From assembly GCF_019279795.1 (NCBI RefSeq), contig NC_056731.1, positions 866,415,482 through 866,479,481 on the forward strand: 64,000 nt of DNA. Direction: 5' to 3'. The notes under the pieces were generated by a model that was not told where the DNA came from, made no database searches, and was given only the letters and a program-made list of their open reading frames with translations. The stretch comes from Protopterus annectens. Taxonomy: Eukaryota; Chordata; Ceratodontiformes; Protopteridae. Position numbers and translations under genes: made by a program. Of the stretch, positions 53,850-64,000 are shown piece by piece (the stretch's first letter is position 1; each line of letters opens with the position of its first letter).

Positions 53850-56365
53850 TAAGTACATACCTTTCAATCTGATGTTGTCAGTCTTCACGTAATCCTTGAC
53901 TGTGGGTTTGGTTCCGTATTTCGGAACCAACTCTGCCATCATTCCATCTTGCGCACTGCAAAAATGCTCGAGCTTAGCTCTACCCGTAATGCTCCTCACA
54001 GGATTACCTCAAATCTTGTTTGCCACTTTTAGTGCCAGCCATGTCTATCCTACAGCTCTTGAGCAAGCTATATTTCTACAAATTGCAAGTGTTTTTCTCT
54101 GTTAAACTCTTTATTTGTGATTTCTTGTTCCTTTCTGTATTTACCCAGCTCCTCAATTTCTGCTTTTACCTTTCATAACACGAGCAGTGTTTCCCTGTCA
54201 TACTATCGTTGGTATTTTCTTTTTCTCCTTACCATAACGGTATTTTCTTTGTACCATTGTTGGCACTTTTCCTTTCTTTCCTTTTCTACTTTAACATTAA
54301 GTAAATCTTTCATACCATTGTTGGTATGATTCTTTGTTCTATCTGCCTAAAAAAAAAGAGGCTTTGAAACTTTCAACTATTCTTCTGCCTTCTTTTGTGT
54401 GTTTTTTTTTTTGCTTCTTTGTTATGGTGGAAAAACCTAGAGGTATGTCTGGCTTCAAGAGATGCCAGAAGTGTGATCAAAAGTTACTAAAACTCTGACA
54501 GGCACTCTTTGTGTCTATTATTAGGGACTGGTGCATCTTCAAGAAGACGGTGCCATCTGTCATGGCTTCAGTCACTGGGCCCTCATAGAAAGAAAAAAAT
54601 AAAGCTTATTCTTAAGAGTCCTATTAAAACCAGCTTCGATGAGACCATATTTGGTTCTCCCAAGTCAAAAATGGATATTAGCTGCTCTTCTTCTTCGTCC
54701 AAGCATGAACAACCTAAGAAGAGGAGCAGCTCGGTGCCGACAGTATCATTGGCACCACCCTTTAAAGTGACTAAGACTTCCCCAGTTCTCAACGTTTCGG
54801 CGGAACTGAGTGGGAAACTGACTTCAACATCGGTGCTGTCAATGTCTACCTGTGCACCAAAAAACTCAGCACCTACTACTGTCTTGGACCAAGCAACATC
54901 AGAGCTTTCTGTGTTCTCAGTTTCAGCAACTTCAGAACCGAAGGAGTTCTCATTTCAAGATAGACCACTTACCAAATATTCACCTTCCATAGATCCCTTT
55001 GCAGTCCGACCTCCAAGTCCCTTCTTGGAGAAACCCCAGTCCCCGTCAGTCTCTTTGGTCCATTCCACCAAGAGCCTGATGGAATCCGATATCTTGAGAC
55101 TGGTGGGCCAGCTCCTGGCAGCGAGGGGATTATGCACTTCCACGGTTCCCAAGCTATCTGGCTCTGGAATTTTACCAGTTTTTACACCATTTATTGTTCC
55201 TCCTCTGACTCCAGCTGAGCTTTTCCTGGTTCCAAAAGTTCCAACTTCAACTGTCTCGGGGCTGGTCTGAGCTACTTCTCTGGAACCAACAACTGCCTTG
55301 AGCTCTTTGGTTCTGTCTCAACTGGAGACCTCCCAGGGTCACAGCTTTGTTGCCAGCTCCAGAGAGCATGGTTCCACTCCAATGTTATCAGAGCCTTCCA
55401 TGTTCCTTGGGGCTTCTGCACATGTTAGCTGGATCCCAGCTTCGGCTTCAGAGGTGGCCTCATCGATGTGAGATGGGACCATGGTTCCGAAGGAGACTGT
55501 TTTGCTTCCACCTTCCATTGCTCTAAGAGAGATGGCCCACCTTCCAGGCCATGGAGAGGGCCTTGTCCACTGTGGGCTCATAGTCGATACCACTTTCATT
55601 GGAACAACAGCCATGCCCTACCCCCTGTCCAGAGCTTCTCCAGTCTCTGCCCTGGGACAGTGGGCACAGAAGACTCAGTATCCAACTGTAGTGATCATGT
55701 CCTTTTCAGACACCTCTCCGCCCCATCCCACTGAGGAGGTACCCCTAAAGAGTAAGTACAAGAGGAAGCCATTAGACTCCCCTGAAGAGTGTTGCACAGA
55801 AGATACTGATTTTGATGAAGGGGAAGGTTCCCCAAAGTCACCCCTGGAAAATGTCTCCTTTGAAGACATTCTAGAAATCCTTAAACAAAGGGGTGGCTGG
55901 ACTTCACTTTTGCCTTTCTCGGAGGAATCGGTATACCTAGAGGCATTTTGTGCCGGACCCTCTACCTCTTGGATGATCTCTCCACCCACTGACGATCTGA
56001 TTAAATTGCTTGGGCAGCGAGCTTGGAAAATATCTGATGCCATTGAGCCAGTTCCTAAGAGACCGGACCATATTTTGTCAACTCCTCAGGATCAACAGCA
56101 CTGGGCTAAAGGGATACTAGTAAATGCCATGGTAGTAGCAGCAGCCACCAAAAGGGAACTTGCTGATGAAAGTCCTACTGTCCATCCTCCTAGTAAAGAG
56201 TCTAGAATGATGGATAGATTCGGGAAGTGCCGTATACTCTTCATCGACCTTCGCCCTTAGGTCCTTGAATTACATGGCACATTTCAAAAGACTTCAATGA
56301 GATCTGATAAAGGAACTATCAGATACTCTGACAGGAGCAGTAGCTGGGGGATAAGGGGGATGAAA
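53850..56365 (+). mobile_element. DIRS-b: 5' part of a DIRS-like element
   Basis: The left terminal region (about 53850-54070) resembles the terminal repeat of DIRS-main: ataagtacatacctttcaat recalls the tip, and ttggttccgtatttcggaac then caggattacctcaaatcttg match the inner part. A gag-like region follows to 56260. The element stops abruptly near 56365, before RT. Right-hand sequence is unrelated, so the copy is truncated or rearranged. Confidence 0.72.
54424..56260 (+). pseudogene. DIRS-b gag-like ORF
   Basis: ATG 54424 starts MVEKPRGMSGFKRCQKCDQK, parallel to the zinc-finger start of DIRS-main gag. The frame then shifts and GALCVYC-like and HLQEDGAICHGFSHWALIER segments restore the cysteine/histidine pattern (54500-54590). 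A Ser/Pro/Thr-rich region follows (54590-55270). The acidic block is near 55800-55890 (EDTDFDEGEGSPKSP, EDILEILKQRGGW), then AFCAGPSTSWMISPP and AMVVAAATKRELADES, all matching DIRS-main. Stops at 54498 and 55270 and a shift near 55481 disable it. Confidence 0.75.
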
Positions 56366-57424
56366 TTTGGTAGCAGGGTGGCAAAAAGCATGTAAAAAAT
56401 AAATAAAAAATATAGACATATATCATTAGCCATTACTAGACTTAGTCACATAACCCACGCAACCTAAACATTTCACAAATAGCAACTGTCTGTTGGAATA
56501 TCTACTAAGCAGTGATCCTTCAGTAATATCCACAATCTCTTTCAAATCCCCCAACGTAAGTGACTTTTTATATTCAAAGCTGGATGACTCTTTAATATAG
56601 GAGTATGGAGCCCTGAATTCTCCCCAAGTGACCTGGGTTTGATTAATGAAATAAGTTGCTGGAATAACTGTGTGGACAGAGATGGGTACATGCTGCCAAG
56701 TTTGCATATCTAAGACAGATGGAGTTTTTCAGTCCTTACGCTGAAGCACAATTTGATAGAAAGATGAAGTTTTGCACTCCAGTACACAGGAGTTCATGGG
56801 CTTGAATCTGATCATGGAGTCCATTTGAGCATTGCAGGGTTGCAGATGTGTGCACTTGCAGCAGTTCAGAATAGCAAAAGTGTTGCATGCTTGATGGTCA
56901 ACAGATGAGAAGGTCTCTCAAGAACATCAGAAATCTGCAGGAAGATGGCCACTATGTCTGTCTTTTGATATTCCCTCCTCATAAGTGAAGAAGTCTGAAT
57001 TGCGTCAGTTGGTGACATGACTTAGTAGATGCATTGTATTTGGGAGTATGGGTCAAAAATGAATGGAATAAATACATTCAAAAAAGATTCTGAACCTAAT
57101 CCCCTTGGTGTTTTTGGCTTCCCAGCAGCTTATGAGCAAAGTGAAGAACTTTGCACAGTAAAATAAAAAACTGTCATTCAAAACTCTGACCCAGTTTCTT
57201 CACTTGATACTGTTGCAAAATTTCCTAGGTCTGAATTCTTTGCAAGATAAATGTTTCCCTCAAAAAGGAGAAAGATTAGAAGAGGGTCTGTTGGTTGGAG
57301 GTCACTATCATTACTTTATTCTTTGTACTGTAAGCACGATAGGTTAATTATTTTTTTTTTCTGTGTCCCCCCACCTTCCCCGCAGAAACCATCTGACTGC
57401 CTTCTACTTAAGGCCCCAAGTGAG
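56366..57424. other. Unassigned region with a 93-codon minus-strand frame
   Basis: 56707-56426 (minus) is open for 93 codons (starts MQTWQHVPISV, contains TWGEFRAPYSYIKES). I recognise no domain in it. The rest of the region is AT-rich without named features. Near 57360-57424 sequence starts to resemble the LINE-A ORF1 linker. Confidence 0.35.
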
Positions 57425-57689
57425 GGATGCCAGAGCCAAGGATTGCACTCCTCACTAGCTTGGTTAGAACGCAGTCAGTACTCCTGACAAAGAGGAGATT
57501 GCCAGTACAAGCACCACACCACCCACATCACAGAGCCACACACCCACCTATGCAGGGGTCCTCAACAAAAACTTACCTAAATAGTAGAGACCCCCAAAGC
57601 ACAACCACACTCACAAACATTCCATACATAATACCAGTCACATCACACACAGTAGTCATTGCACCAGTGTCTCACAAACACAGCCCATT

Positions 57690-58260
57690 AGGCAAAGCAA
57701 TAAACCAATGCAGCCCATAAGGCATAGTAATAAACCAAACATACCAGTCATTGGTGACTTGATAGTGAGACATGCCAGTGTCCCCCTCACCGGGCTGAAC
57801 AAGAAGGTCACGGTCAGCTGTTTGTCAATCGCTCAAATCCACCACATCACACACGCACTCAGGTCTCTCCACAACAGATACAAGTATGACTCTGTCATTG
57901 TCTATGTTGGTGTGAACGACTTGAGACATACCTCCCTGGACTATATGAAGAGAGACATGGTTGAGTTGTCAAGAGTATGTGCTCCAGGCAGGTATGACCC
58001 TAGCCCTAAGCAGCATCCTATCTTCACCAAGAATACCACAATGCCAACAAAAAATGTTTGACTTCAACAATTGACATAGTTTCTGATGTCTTTCTAAGGG
58101 GATCCAGTATCTGTCTGCCTGGGATGACATGGTGGACGGGCCACAATGCTTTGCCAGAGATGGCCTCCACCTGTCACCCCTGGAGTTCTGGATCTTGGCC
58201 AAAGCTCTTGCGTCCCCCATCATTCCGTTTTTAGGCCATGTTCCAAAGACAAATCTTCCA
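57690..58260 (+). pseudogene. LINE-A ORF1, esterase part
   Basis: IPVIGDLIVRHASVPL (near 57745) is block I, with the catalytic Ser of G-D-S replaced (G-D-L). VIVYVGVNDLRHTSLD (57895-57942) keeps G-x-N-D. ARDGLHLSPLEFW near 58155 holds the Asp and His of block V. In the minus-strand copy the block I Ser is kept (ISDSID), so this copy has lost its nucleophile. A stop at 58061 and a frame change separate the last block. Confidence 0.75.
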
Positions 58261-58269
58261 ACATAAAAA

Positions 58270-61000
58270 ATCTATTAAAAAGCAAATTTAAGGTCATGCC
58301 CCTCAAAGCTAGGAGCCTTAATCTGAAAATACACTCACTAGAGGCTCTCCTCACACTGGAAGATGCCGAAGTCTGTGCTGTCACGGAAACTTGGTTCAGA
58401 GCTACAGAGAGCACCCCTGCCTTACCAGGCTGTACCTCATTCCACACTTTCTGACCCCAAAATTAGGTCAGAAAGACTAAGGGTGGTGGTGTATCTATCT
58501 TCACTAAGGACAGGCACACCTCCAGACTGGTGTACCAACATGATACACTGGAATTACTCCAGGTGCAACTGACAGTTGGCAAAACACCCATCCAAGTTAT
58601 AGCCAGCTATAGACCCCCTTCCATGTCTCAGGACACCCACACCTCCTACCTGGACCTTCTTGACTTCATCAAGGTACCCCCTAACACCCTGATCCTGGGT
58701 GACTTCAACTACCCCACTATAGACTGGGTGAACTGTTCTGCACTAATGTACTTACCCAACGATTCTTTGACTTCATCAATTCTAATGCACTAGATCAGCT
58801 GGTCTTAACCCCCACAAGGGGAAATAACATACTGGACTTGGTTCTCACAAACATGGGCGACCACTGTACCACTCCCATAGTATGTTCTTCCATGGTGAGA
58901 TCATATCATCGGTCTGTCTCATTCGAAGTTTCTATCTCATCCACCCCCTCCCCAGCCGTAACCAGGCTAAAAACCTCCTCAAAAGCTGACTACAGCCTCC
59001 TAAGGGGAGGGTATTAGCAGCTTCAGACCACTGCCCCCCCTCAGATGATGCAGACAACTATGCTGAACAGTACGCCAGTGCAGTATACAAGCACCTGTAC
59101 AACTGCATGGACTCAGCCATTCCGAACAGAACTAAAATCTGCTCCTCAAGGAAACACAAACCTGCCTTTTGGACATCCTCTATCAACAGGCTTTACAACA
59201 AAAGGAAGAAACTGTTGTCCATGAGTAAAAAGGAACAAATTCCAAATCTGAAAAACTCCCTTCTCTGCCTCAACAAGGAAAACCTCCAGAGCCAATTATG
59301 AGTTGAAACTAACCTCCGAAACAAAGGGAAAACCACAAGTCCTTCTTCAATTACGTGAGGAACCTCCATGGCAAAGCCCATGGTTGTTCCGAACTAGTAC
59401 TTAATGCTGCCACTCACACTGATCCTACTGACTTACCCAACCTGCTGGCTGATAGGTTCAGTGCAAACTTTACCCCCTTATTGCCCCCCACAGGCCCAGT
59501 CGACATCCCTGATACTTGTCCCACACCTCGCATCTCTGTAGATCAAGTGTTAAAGTCCCTATCCAAAGCAAAGAACACAGCTTCCATGGGACCTGATAGT
59601 ATCCCAGGCTGTATTCTGCACCATCTCCAGCAAGAACTAGCTTCACCATTGAGCACCCTATTCAATCACAGCCTAATTATAGGCTTCATTCCAGCAGAGT
59701 GGAGAACTGCCATTGTCATCCCTTTGCACAAAGATGGTGCCACTACTGACCTGGGAAACTATCGCCACATCAGCTTGACAAGTCTGATCTGTAAAGTCAT
59801 GGAGCGTATTATTATGGAGCTCATAAACAAGGACATAGGCAATCTCCAAGCACTCAACCCCACCCAATTTGGATTCGTCAGGGACAGATCTTGCCTATTG
59901 AACCTACCTAACTTCTTGAGATTGTCACCAAGGCTGTGGATGAGGAAAAGTCAGTACATACAGCTTACCTTGACCTGGCCAAGGCCTTTGACACAATCCC
60001 CCACTCAGGCATCATCAAAAAGGTAACACAATTTGGTGTTAATCCGTATTTAGTCAGATGGGTGGCCAACTGGCTCACAAATAGGACCCACAAGGTCAAA
60101 ATAGGTGCTGCCACCTCCGACAGCAGACCTGTCACTAGTGGTGTTCTCCAGGGATCTATCCCTGGACCCCTTACTGTTTGGCATATACTTCTCAGAGGTC
60201 CAGGCAAAGACAAAGGGCCTGTGGCTGACCAAGTTTGCGGATGACTGTAAGTTGGGTGCTGTCATTAACTCCCCAATTAATGTTAATATACTGCAAGAGT
60301 GTCTTACAGCTACAAATAACTGGTGCCAAAGTCATGGCCTTAAGTTAAACGCAAAAAAAATGTATTATCGTACCATTCGGCAAAAACACAGCCCCTGTTG
60401 ATTACCACATCAATGGCAACCTAAGCACACAACCTGTGGTGAGAGACCTGGGTACTCAGGTTGACAACAATCTCACATTCGACCATCATGTGGCGGTGGT
60501 GGTCAAAAAAAGCCTTTTACTTGGTTCATCTCATAAGTAAAGGGATCGCATCCAGAAAAAAAGGAGGTTATTACCTCTCTGCATTCCTCCCTTAATAGAC
60601 CTGTAATTGTGTACAGTGCCCCATTTGGCATGTACCTCTCCAAAAACGTGCACCAACTGGAAAGCCCACAGAAATACCTCACAAAGAAAATCCATGGCCT
60701 CCAACACCTATCCTATGTGGACAGGCTTAAATCACTATCACTCTACTTGGTATCGTACAGATTGCTCAGAGGTGATCTGTGTCTCGTTTACAAGGCCATG
60801 TCAGACCCTGCCCTACTGAAGATACTCCATATCCGTAAGTCTAACTGCTCGTACATTAACTGCTCAATAGGCCTAAATCTAATATGTGGCATCAACAAAA
60901 CTGCTAGAGAGACAGGTTTGTCTCCCAGAGGCTTCTCCATCCCTGGAATGGACTTCCCATACATGTCAAACAGAGTACCTCACTGACCCTCTTCAAGCGC
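58270..61000 (+). pseudogene. LINE-A ORF2: endonuclease and reverse transcriptase
   Basis: Endonuclease: AVTETWFRATESTP (58375-58416), VIASYRPPSMSQDTH (58597-58641), LILGDFNYPTIDW (58690-58728), then TPTRGNNILDLVLTNMG near 58810-58856. The S-D-H box is altered (about 58900, S-Y-H). RT: SMGPDSIPGCILHHL (59584), WRTAIVIPLHKDG, NPTQFGFVRDRSC, AYLDLAKAFDTIPHSG, GVLQGSIPGPL and TKFADDCKLGAV (60228-60263), with F-A-D-D intact. The C terminus reads LESPQKYLTKKIHGL and LLRGDLCLVYKAMSDP (60655-60820). Shifts occur near 58470, 59330, 59940, 60210, 60400 and 60600. Confidence 0.83.
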
Positions 61001-61419
61001 AACCTTGATGAGTGGATGGGAAACCATAAATTTGTCCCAGGGTTTCCACCTTTATCCCTCATTGACAGAGGTGACAGGTGCTGACTGAGGGTTTTTTTTT
61101 TTTTTTTTTGGGAGGGGGGTATAAACTCTTGGCTAGGCTTGAAAGGGCCCCATGGCCATTAGCCTAGTAATCTGCTATGATCCTATAATAAAGTAATCCA
61201 TGAGAATCTCAATTTTAAAGTGCTATTGATTTCAAAATTCCAAATGTTAATCCTGATTTTGTTACATTTTGAATTCAAAAGATTCATTTCATTTCTAAGT
61301 AAATGTTATATCTAAATATCCTTACCTAACAGTGTGCTAAATCTAAGTTATCTATGCTAAAGTTGTTCATCAGTCAGCAGCTTTCCAGTGATACTTGTAA
61401 GTCACCGCTGTACACTTTG

Positions 61420-62540
61420 GTTAGGATTTTGTATTTCTGTGTTGTCTTTCTATATTTTGAATACTGTAGTTTGTTTTCTTTACCTTGTGTTTTTTTGCAT
61501 TTGATTAATTAAGGACTCATTCATAAGACAGAAAAGTCACTTAAGTTTTAATCACTTGTTAACAGAGGGGAGCTAGGAACTAACAAAAATTTCTTTAAGG
61601 AGTAAACTAAAAACATTCAGAGCTTTTACCAGAGAGGCTCATCCAGAGACTTTCTGCTACACCTGAAGTTGTCTTTCTATATTTTGAATACTGTAGTTTG
61701 TTTTCTTTACCTTTGTGTTTTGCTTGCATCTGTTTAAGAGTCAGGCAGAAATAAGAACTGATTAATTAAGGACTCATTCATAAGACAGAAAAGGTCACTT
61801 AAGGTTTTTACCTTGTGTTTTGCTTGCATCTCTGTTTTAACAGCATATTAAACTTCTTCCACCCATTTAAGTTGTCTTGTTAAATACCACTGTCATTTCT
61901 CTCTACTTTCACTGGCTTATGTGAGTAATCACAAAACCATCACTTTGAAATCACCCTTCAATTTTTATTTAAATTTATTGGCCATCCATTTGGTGTTTCA
62001 TACAAAACACAAAAATAAACCCACCCCTTCAGTCCATGCTGCTTTTTTAAAAGTAACTCTCTCCTACTTTTTAATTTTTTTTTAAACAGGTAAAACTCAC
62101 CTTACCTATACTAACAATCTTACCTTTAAGCATCCCTTGTTTTACTTACTTCTAATACCTAAAGATCATCTCTACTTGACTCAAGTATCTTTTTCTCTTT
62201 TCATCTGTTAAACTCAGCACTTGTTCCTACACTACTTGAACCTGGGAATATTGAGACAATGTTACAATTGCCTCATGTACACAGACAAACCCTCTCCTCT
62301 CCCACACACACACTATAGACCCAGTCTCACATAGTACCATCACAACCAAAAATCATACACACCACAAAACACAAAAAGACATACTCAAGGCAAAATCTCA
62401 AAAAACTACCAAGGCCACCAGCCACCAAAGCCAAAACACCACACCACCACCCTCTCAGAACCTCAACACCTGCAACACATAGACCATGTCAGAGATAAGA
62501 TGATCAGCTTTAACAATTGGCTTAAACATATGTTTAAAAA
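61420..62540 (+). mobile_element. LINE-A 5' fragment: untranslated region and ORF1 start
   Basis: The sequence 61670-61990 corresponds, in reverse complement, to 31590-31200 of the minus-strand LINE-A (ctttcactggcttatgtgag, aatttattggccatcc). ORF1 then starts in one frame near 62240: NLGILRQCYNCLMYTDKPS against NLGILGQCSNCLMYTDDP. The esterase is missing. Near 62490 the sequence jumps to DKMISFNNWLKH, a segment from much later in ORF1. It lies just downstream of, and in the same orientation as, the LINE-A copy at 57425-61185. Whether it is a separate insertion is open. Confidence 0.72.
61429..61800 (+). repeat. Duplicated LINE-A 5' segment (about 240-bp period)
   Basis: gttgtctttctatattttga then atactgtagtttgttttctt at about 61440 recurs at about 61669. 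The following gattaattaaggactcattc at 61503 recurs at about 61762. Two units; the second carries an extra 20-30 bases. This may be a promoter-like monomer pair of the LINE 5' region. Confidence 0.8.
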
Positions 62541-64000
62541 AATGTGGACATTTTGTTTATGCTTGCTTCATTATGTTTACAAATAACATTCAAAATGTCT
62601 CAGACTGTAGAAGTTTTAGGTGTTTGTGCCAGAGAGAAAAATTTGCAACTAAGAAGCTTCATGTACCTAACACTGTATTTATATGGACTTTGTGTTTTCA
62701 GACATAAAATACAATTCAAAACTGGTTGCATTACAAAAGGTGTTCCTCAAGGTCTGTGAATGTAACCATCTTGTGTGTTCAAGACATGGCTGCCAAGAAA
62801 GTCAGCTGGAGAGCAAAGCTCTAGAGGTGAATCTTAGTATCCTTAAAGAGAACACCCAGTAAGAGCGGTGTTCATTGAAACTCAAACACATATCTTTGTA
62901 AAACATAAAGCTTTATTTGCTCAACATACTGCCAGTCACAGAAAAAAAGTATAGCAGAGTGAAGTGTTGTACCAGCTTTCAAAGCCTTTAATACGTAAAT
63001 GCTGTCAAACAGACAGCAGGCAGAAACCATGTCCCTCCAAAGAACAAATTGCTTTATAAGCTAAGTCACTTCATTCTGTCAACTTTTTTATAAGTGTGGC
63101 AGAATGAAGTATCTAACAGATTTTAAAGCTGTTTTACCTTCTGCCTACTGTTCTTTGCCCATCAGCGCAAGTCCAGCTCAGTGAGATCCCAGTCTTAACA
63201 GCGCTTAAGGGTGCTTCTGACATCAGAAGGGTGCTTAACAAGCTTGTCTTTTTCCAGTTTGTGGAGCATAATCATGGCTCTGCATGCACTACATACTAGT
63301 ACTAGAAAGGTTAACTGTTATGTATATAAATGTTTAATATATTTCTGTGAATTAAAGAAGGAACTTGGTCATAGTACTCTGATAACATTTGCCTCACTAT
63401 GTTCTAAAAGTTTTTCATATTGATTCATTCATGAAAAACTGTTGGCATTTGTTGAATCTCCCTGCATTTCTCTCAACATTAGCATAATGTTCAGAATACT
63501 GTTATAATTAGAACATGTCTTTTCTTTCCTCTCCTCATTGTATTTTTTTTTATTACTCCAAGTCCTTTTTTCCTTGCTTACCTGCTTGGTTCATTTTCCT
63601 TTTGGGGGGGAGAGGTGGGAAGCATTCAGTTAAGGCATTATATATTTGTTTGCACTTCTTTTTATGACCCATTTCAGAACTCATTTCAGTGTTATTTTCC
63701 TCATGGCTTGGCATATTTGTTGTTGAATCAAGTCTTCTTATGTTGTAATATCAGTCAGATATTTTTCCTGGTCACTAAAACCTGCGACGGGTCTGTTCCC
63801 TACTGCCCATTGTGAAATGCTGCCTTTATGTTTGCCATTTTTAATTTCTATTTTTTTATATATGCATGAAATCTTGCAGTGTGTAACATATACGGCAGCA
63901 CTGTCATGGATGATTTGTGTAGAATAACCTGTGGCTCATTGCGCAATATATTGTGTAAAGATTTCAAACTGACTATAGAGGTCTAGTAGACTAGTAGATC
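62541..64000. other. No assignable gene
   Basis: A plus-strand frame at 62544-62759 ends in TKGVPQGL, which recalls the RT motif K-G-V-P-Q-G-S, but the rest of the frame shows no RT homology I can confirm. The remainder is AT-rich and without recognised repeats or ORFs. Confidence 0.45.

Larger units (their letters stand above)
57425..61185 (+). mobile_element. LINE-A: 5'-truncated CR1-like LINE, plus strand
   Basis: This is the same family as 26938-31590, in the opposite orientation. It lacks the 5' untranslated region and the zinc-cluster start of ORF1, then runs through esterase, endonuclease, RT and 3' tail (gccattagcctagtaatctg, then ctatgatcctata). A poly(T) run at 61090-61108 interrupts the tail. 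Opposite copies about 30 kb apart form a large potential inverted repeat. Confidence 0.88.

Noticed and set aside
62544..62759. Frame ending in K-G-V-P-Q-G, similar to a LINE RT motif
   Set aside because: Only six residues match and no neighbouring RT motif could be found on either side.
1..64000. CRISPR arrays, tRNA or rRNA genes, bacterial operons
   Set aside because: No regularly spaced direct repeats, no cloverleaf with intact arms outside SINE heads, and no densely packed ORFs; the window is clearly eukaryotic repeat DNA.

Overview
The window reads as intergenic or intronic DNA from a large, repeat-saturated vertebrate genome. I see no host gene, tRNA, rRNA, operon or CRISPR array. Almost all recognisable sequence comes from four retroelement groups: DIRS-like tyrosine-recombinase elements, Penelope-like elements (PLEs) with GIY-YIG endonucleases, several non-LTR LINE families (CR1-like with an esterase ORF1, L2/Rex1-like, L1-like, R4/Rex6-like) and tRNA-derived SINEs of the V-SINE type. 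I saw no LTR retrotransposon or DNA transposon. This mix, with V-SINE central domains and an L2-type SINE tail, suggests a lungfish, amphibian or other repeat-heavy aquatic vertebrate. The species cannot be fixed from the sequence. Names such as DIRS-main, PLE-I and LINE-A are labels I coined for this window.

Layout. 1-245: 3' tail of LINE-A. 246-1060: 3' end of an old DIRS copy (DIRS-0). 1061-1658 and 7827-8826: one decayed DIRS copy (DIRS-a), split by a structurally complete DIRS (DIRS-main, 1659-7826). DIRS-main keeps inverted terminal repeats, an internal complementary region, gag, RT/RNase H/Dam-like and recombinase regions. 8826-13518: PLE-I on the minus strand with about 650-bp direct terminal repeats. 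13519-17720: decayed DIRS-c, with a small PLE fragment inside its gag. 19133-19937: two SINEs. 20340-24998: decayed L1-like ORF2 on the minus strand. 26938-31590: nearly complete LINE-A on the minus strand. 32544-42744: PLE-II, opened by LINE-B (34073-41384), which itself holds PLE-III and a PLE-IV fragment. 44290-50270: R4/Rex6-like LINE on the minus strand, interrupted by an L2-like fragment and a V-SINE. 50300-50612: internally deleted LINE-A. 50980-53620: CR1-like LINE-C on the minus strand. 53850-56365: 5' part of a fourth DIRS (DIRS-b). 57425-61185: LINE-A on the plus strand. 61420-62540: a separate 5' piece of LINE-A. 62541-64000: nothing assignable.

How it works together. No gene pathway is present; the logic is nested insertion, and the nesting orders events in time. 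DIRS-main is younger than DIRS-a. PLE-III is younger than LINE-B, which is younger than PLE-II. Every coding region carries stops or frameshifts, so no element here looks autonomous today.

The most notable signal lies in the PLE terminal regions. They repeatedly carry a hammerhead-ribozyme-like core (CTGANGA, a stem II hairpin, GAAA, then a GCGCTTA-like segment). It is clear at four places and degenerate in PLE-I. One element shows a compensatory base-pair change between its two termini. Hammerhead motifs in PLEs are established knowledge; these particular loci and the covariation are what I read here.
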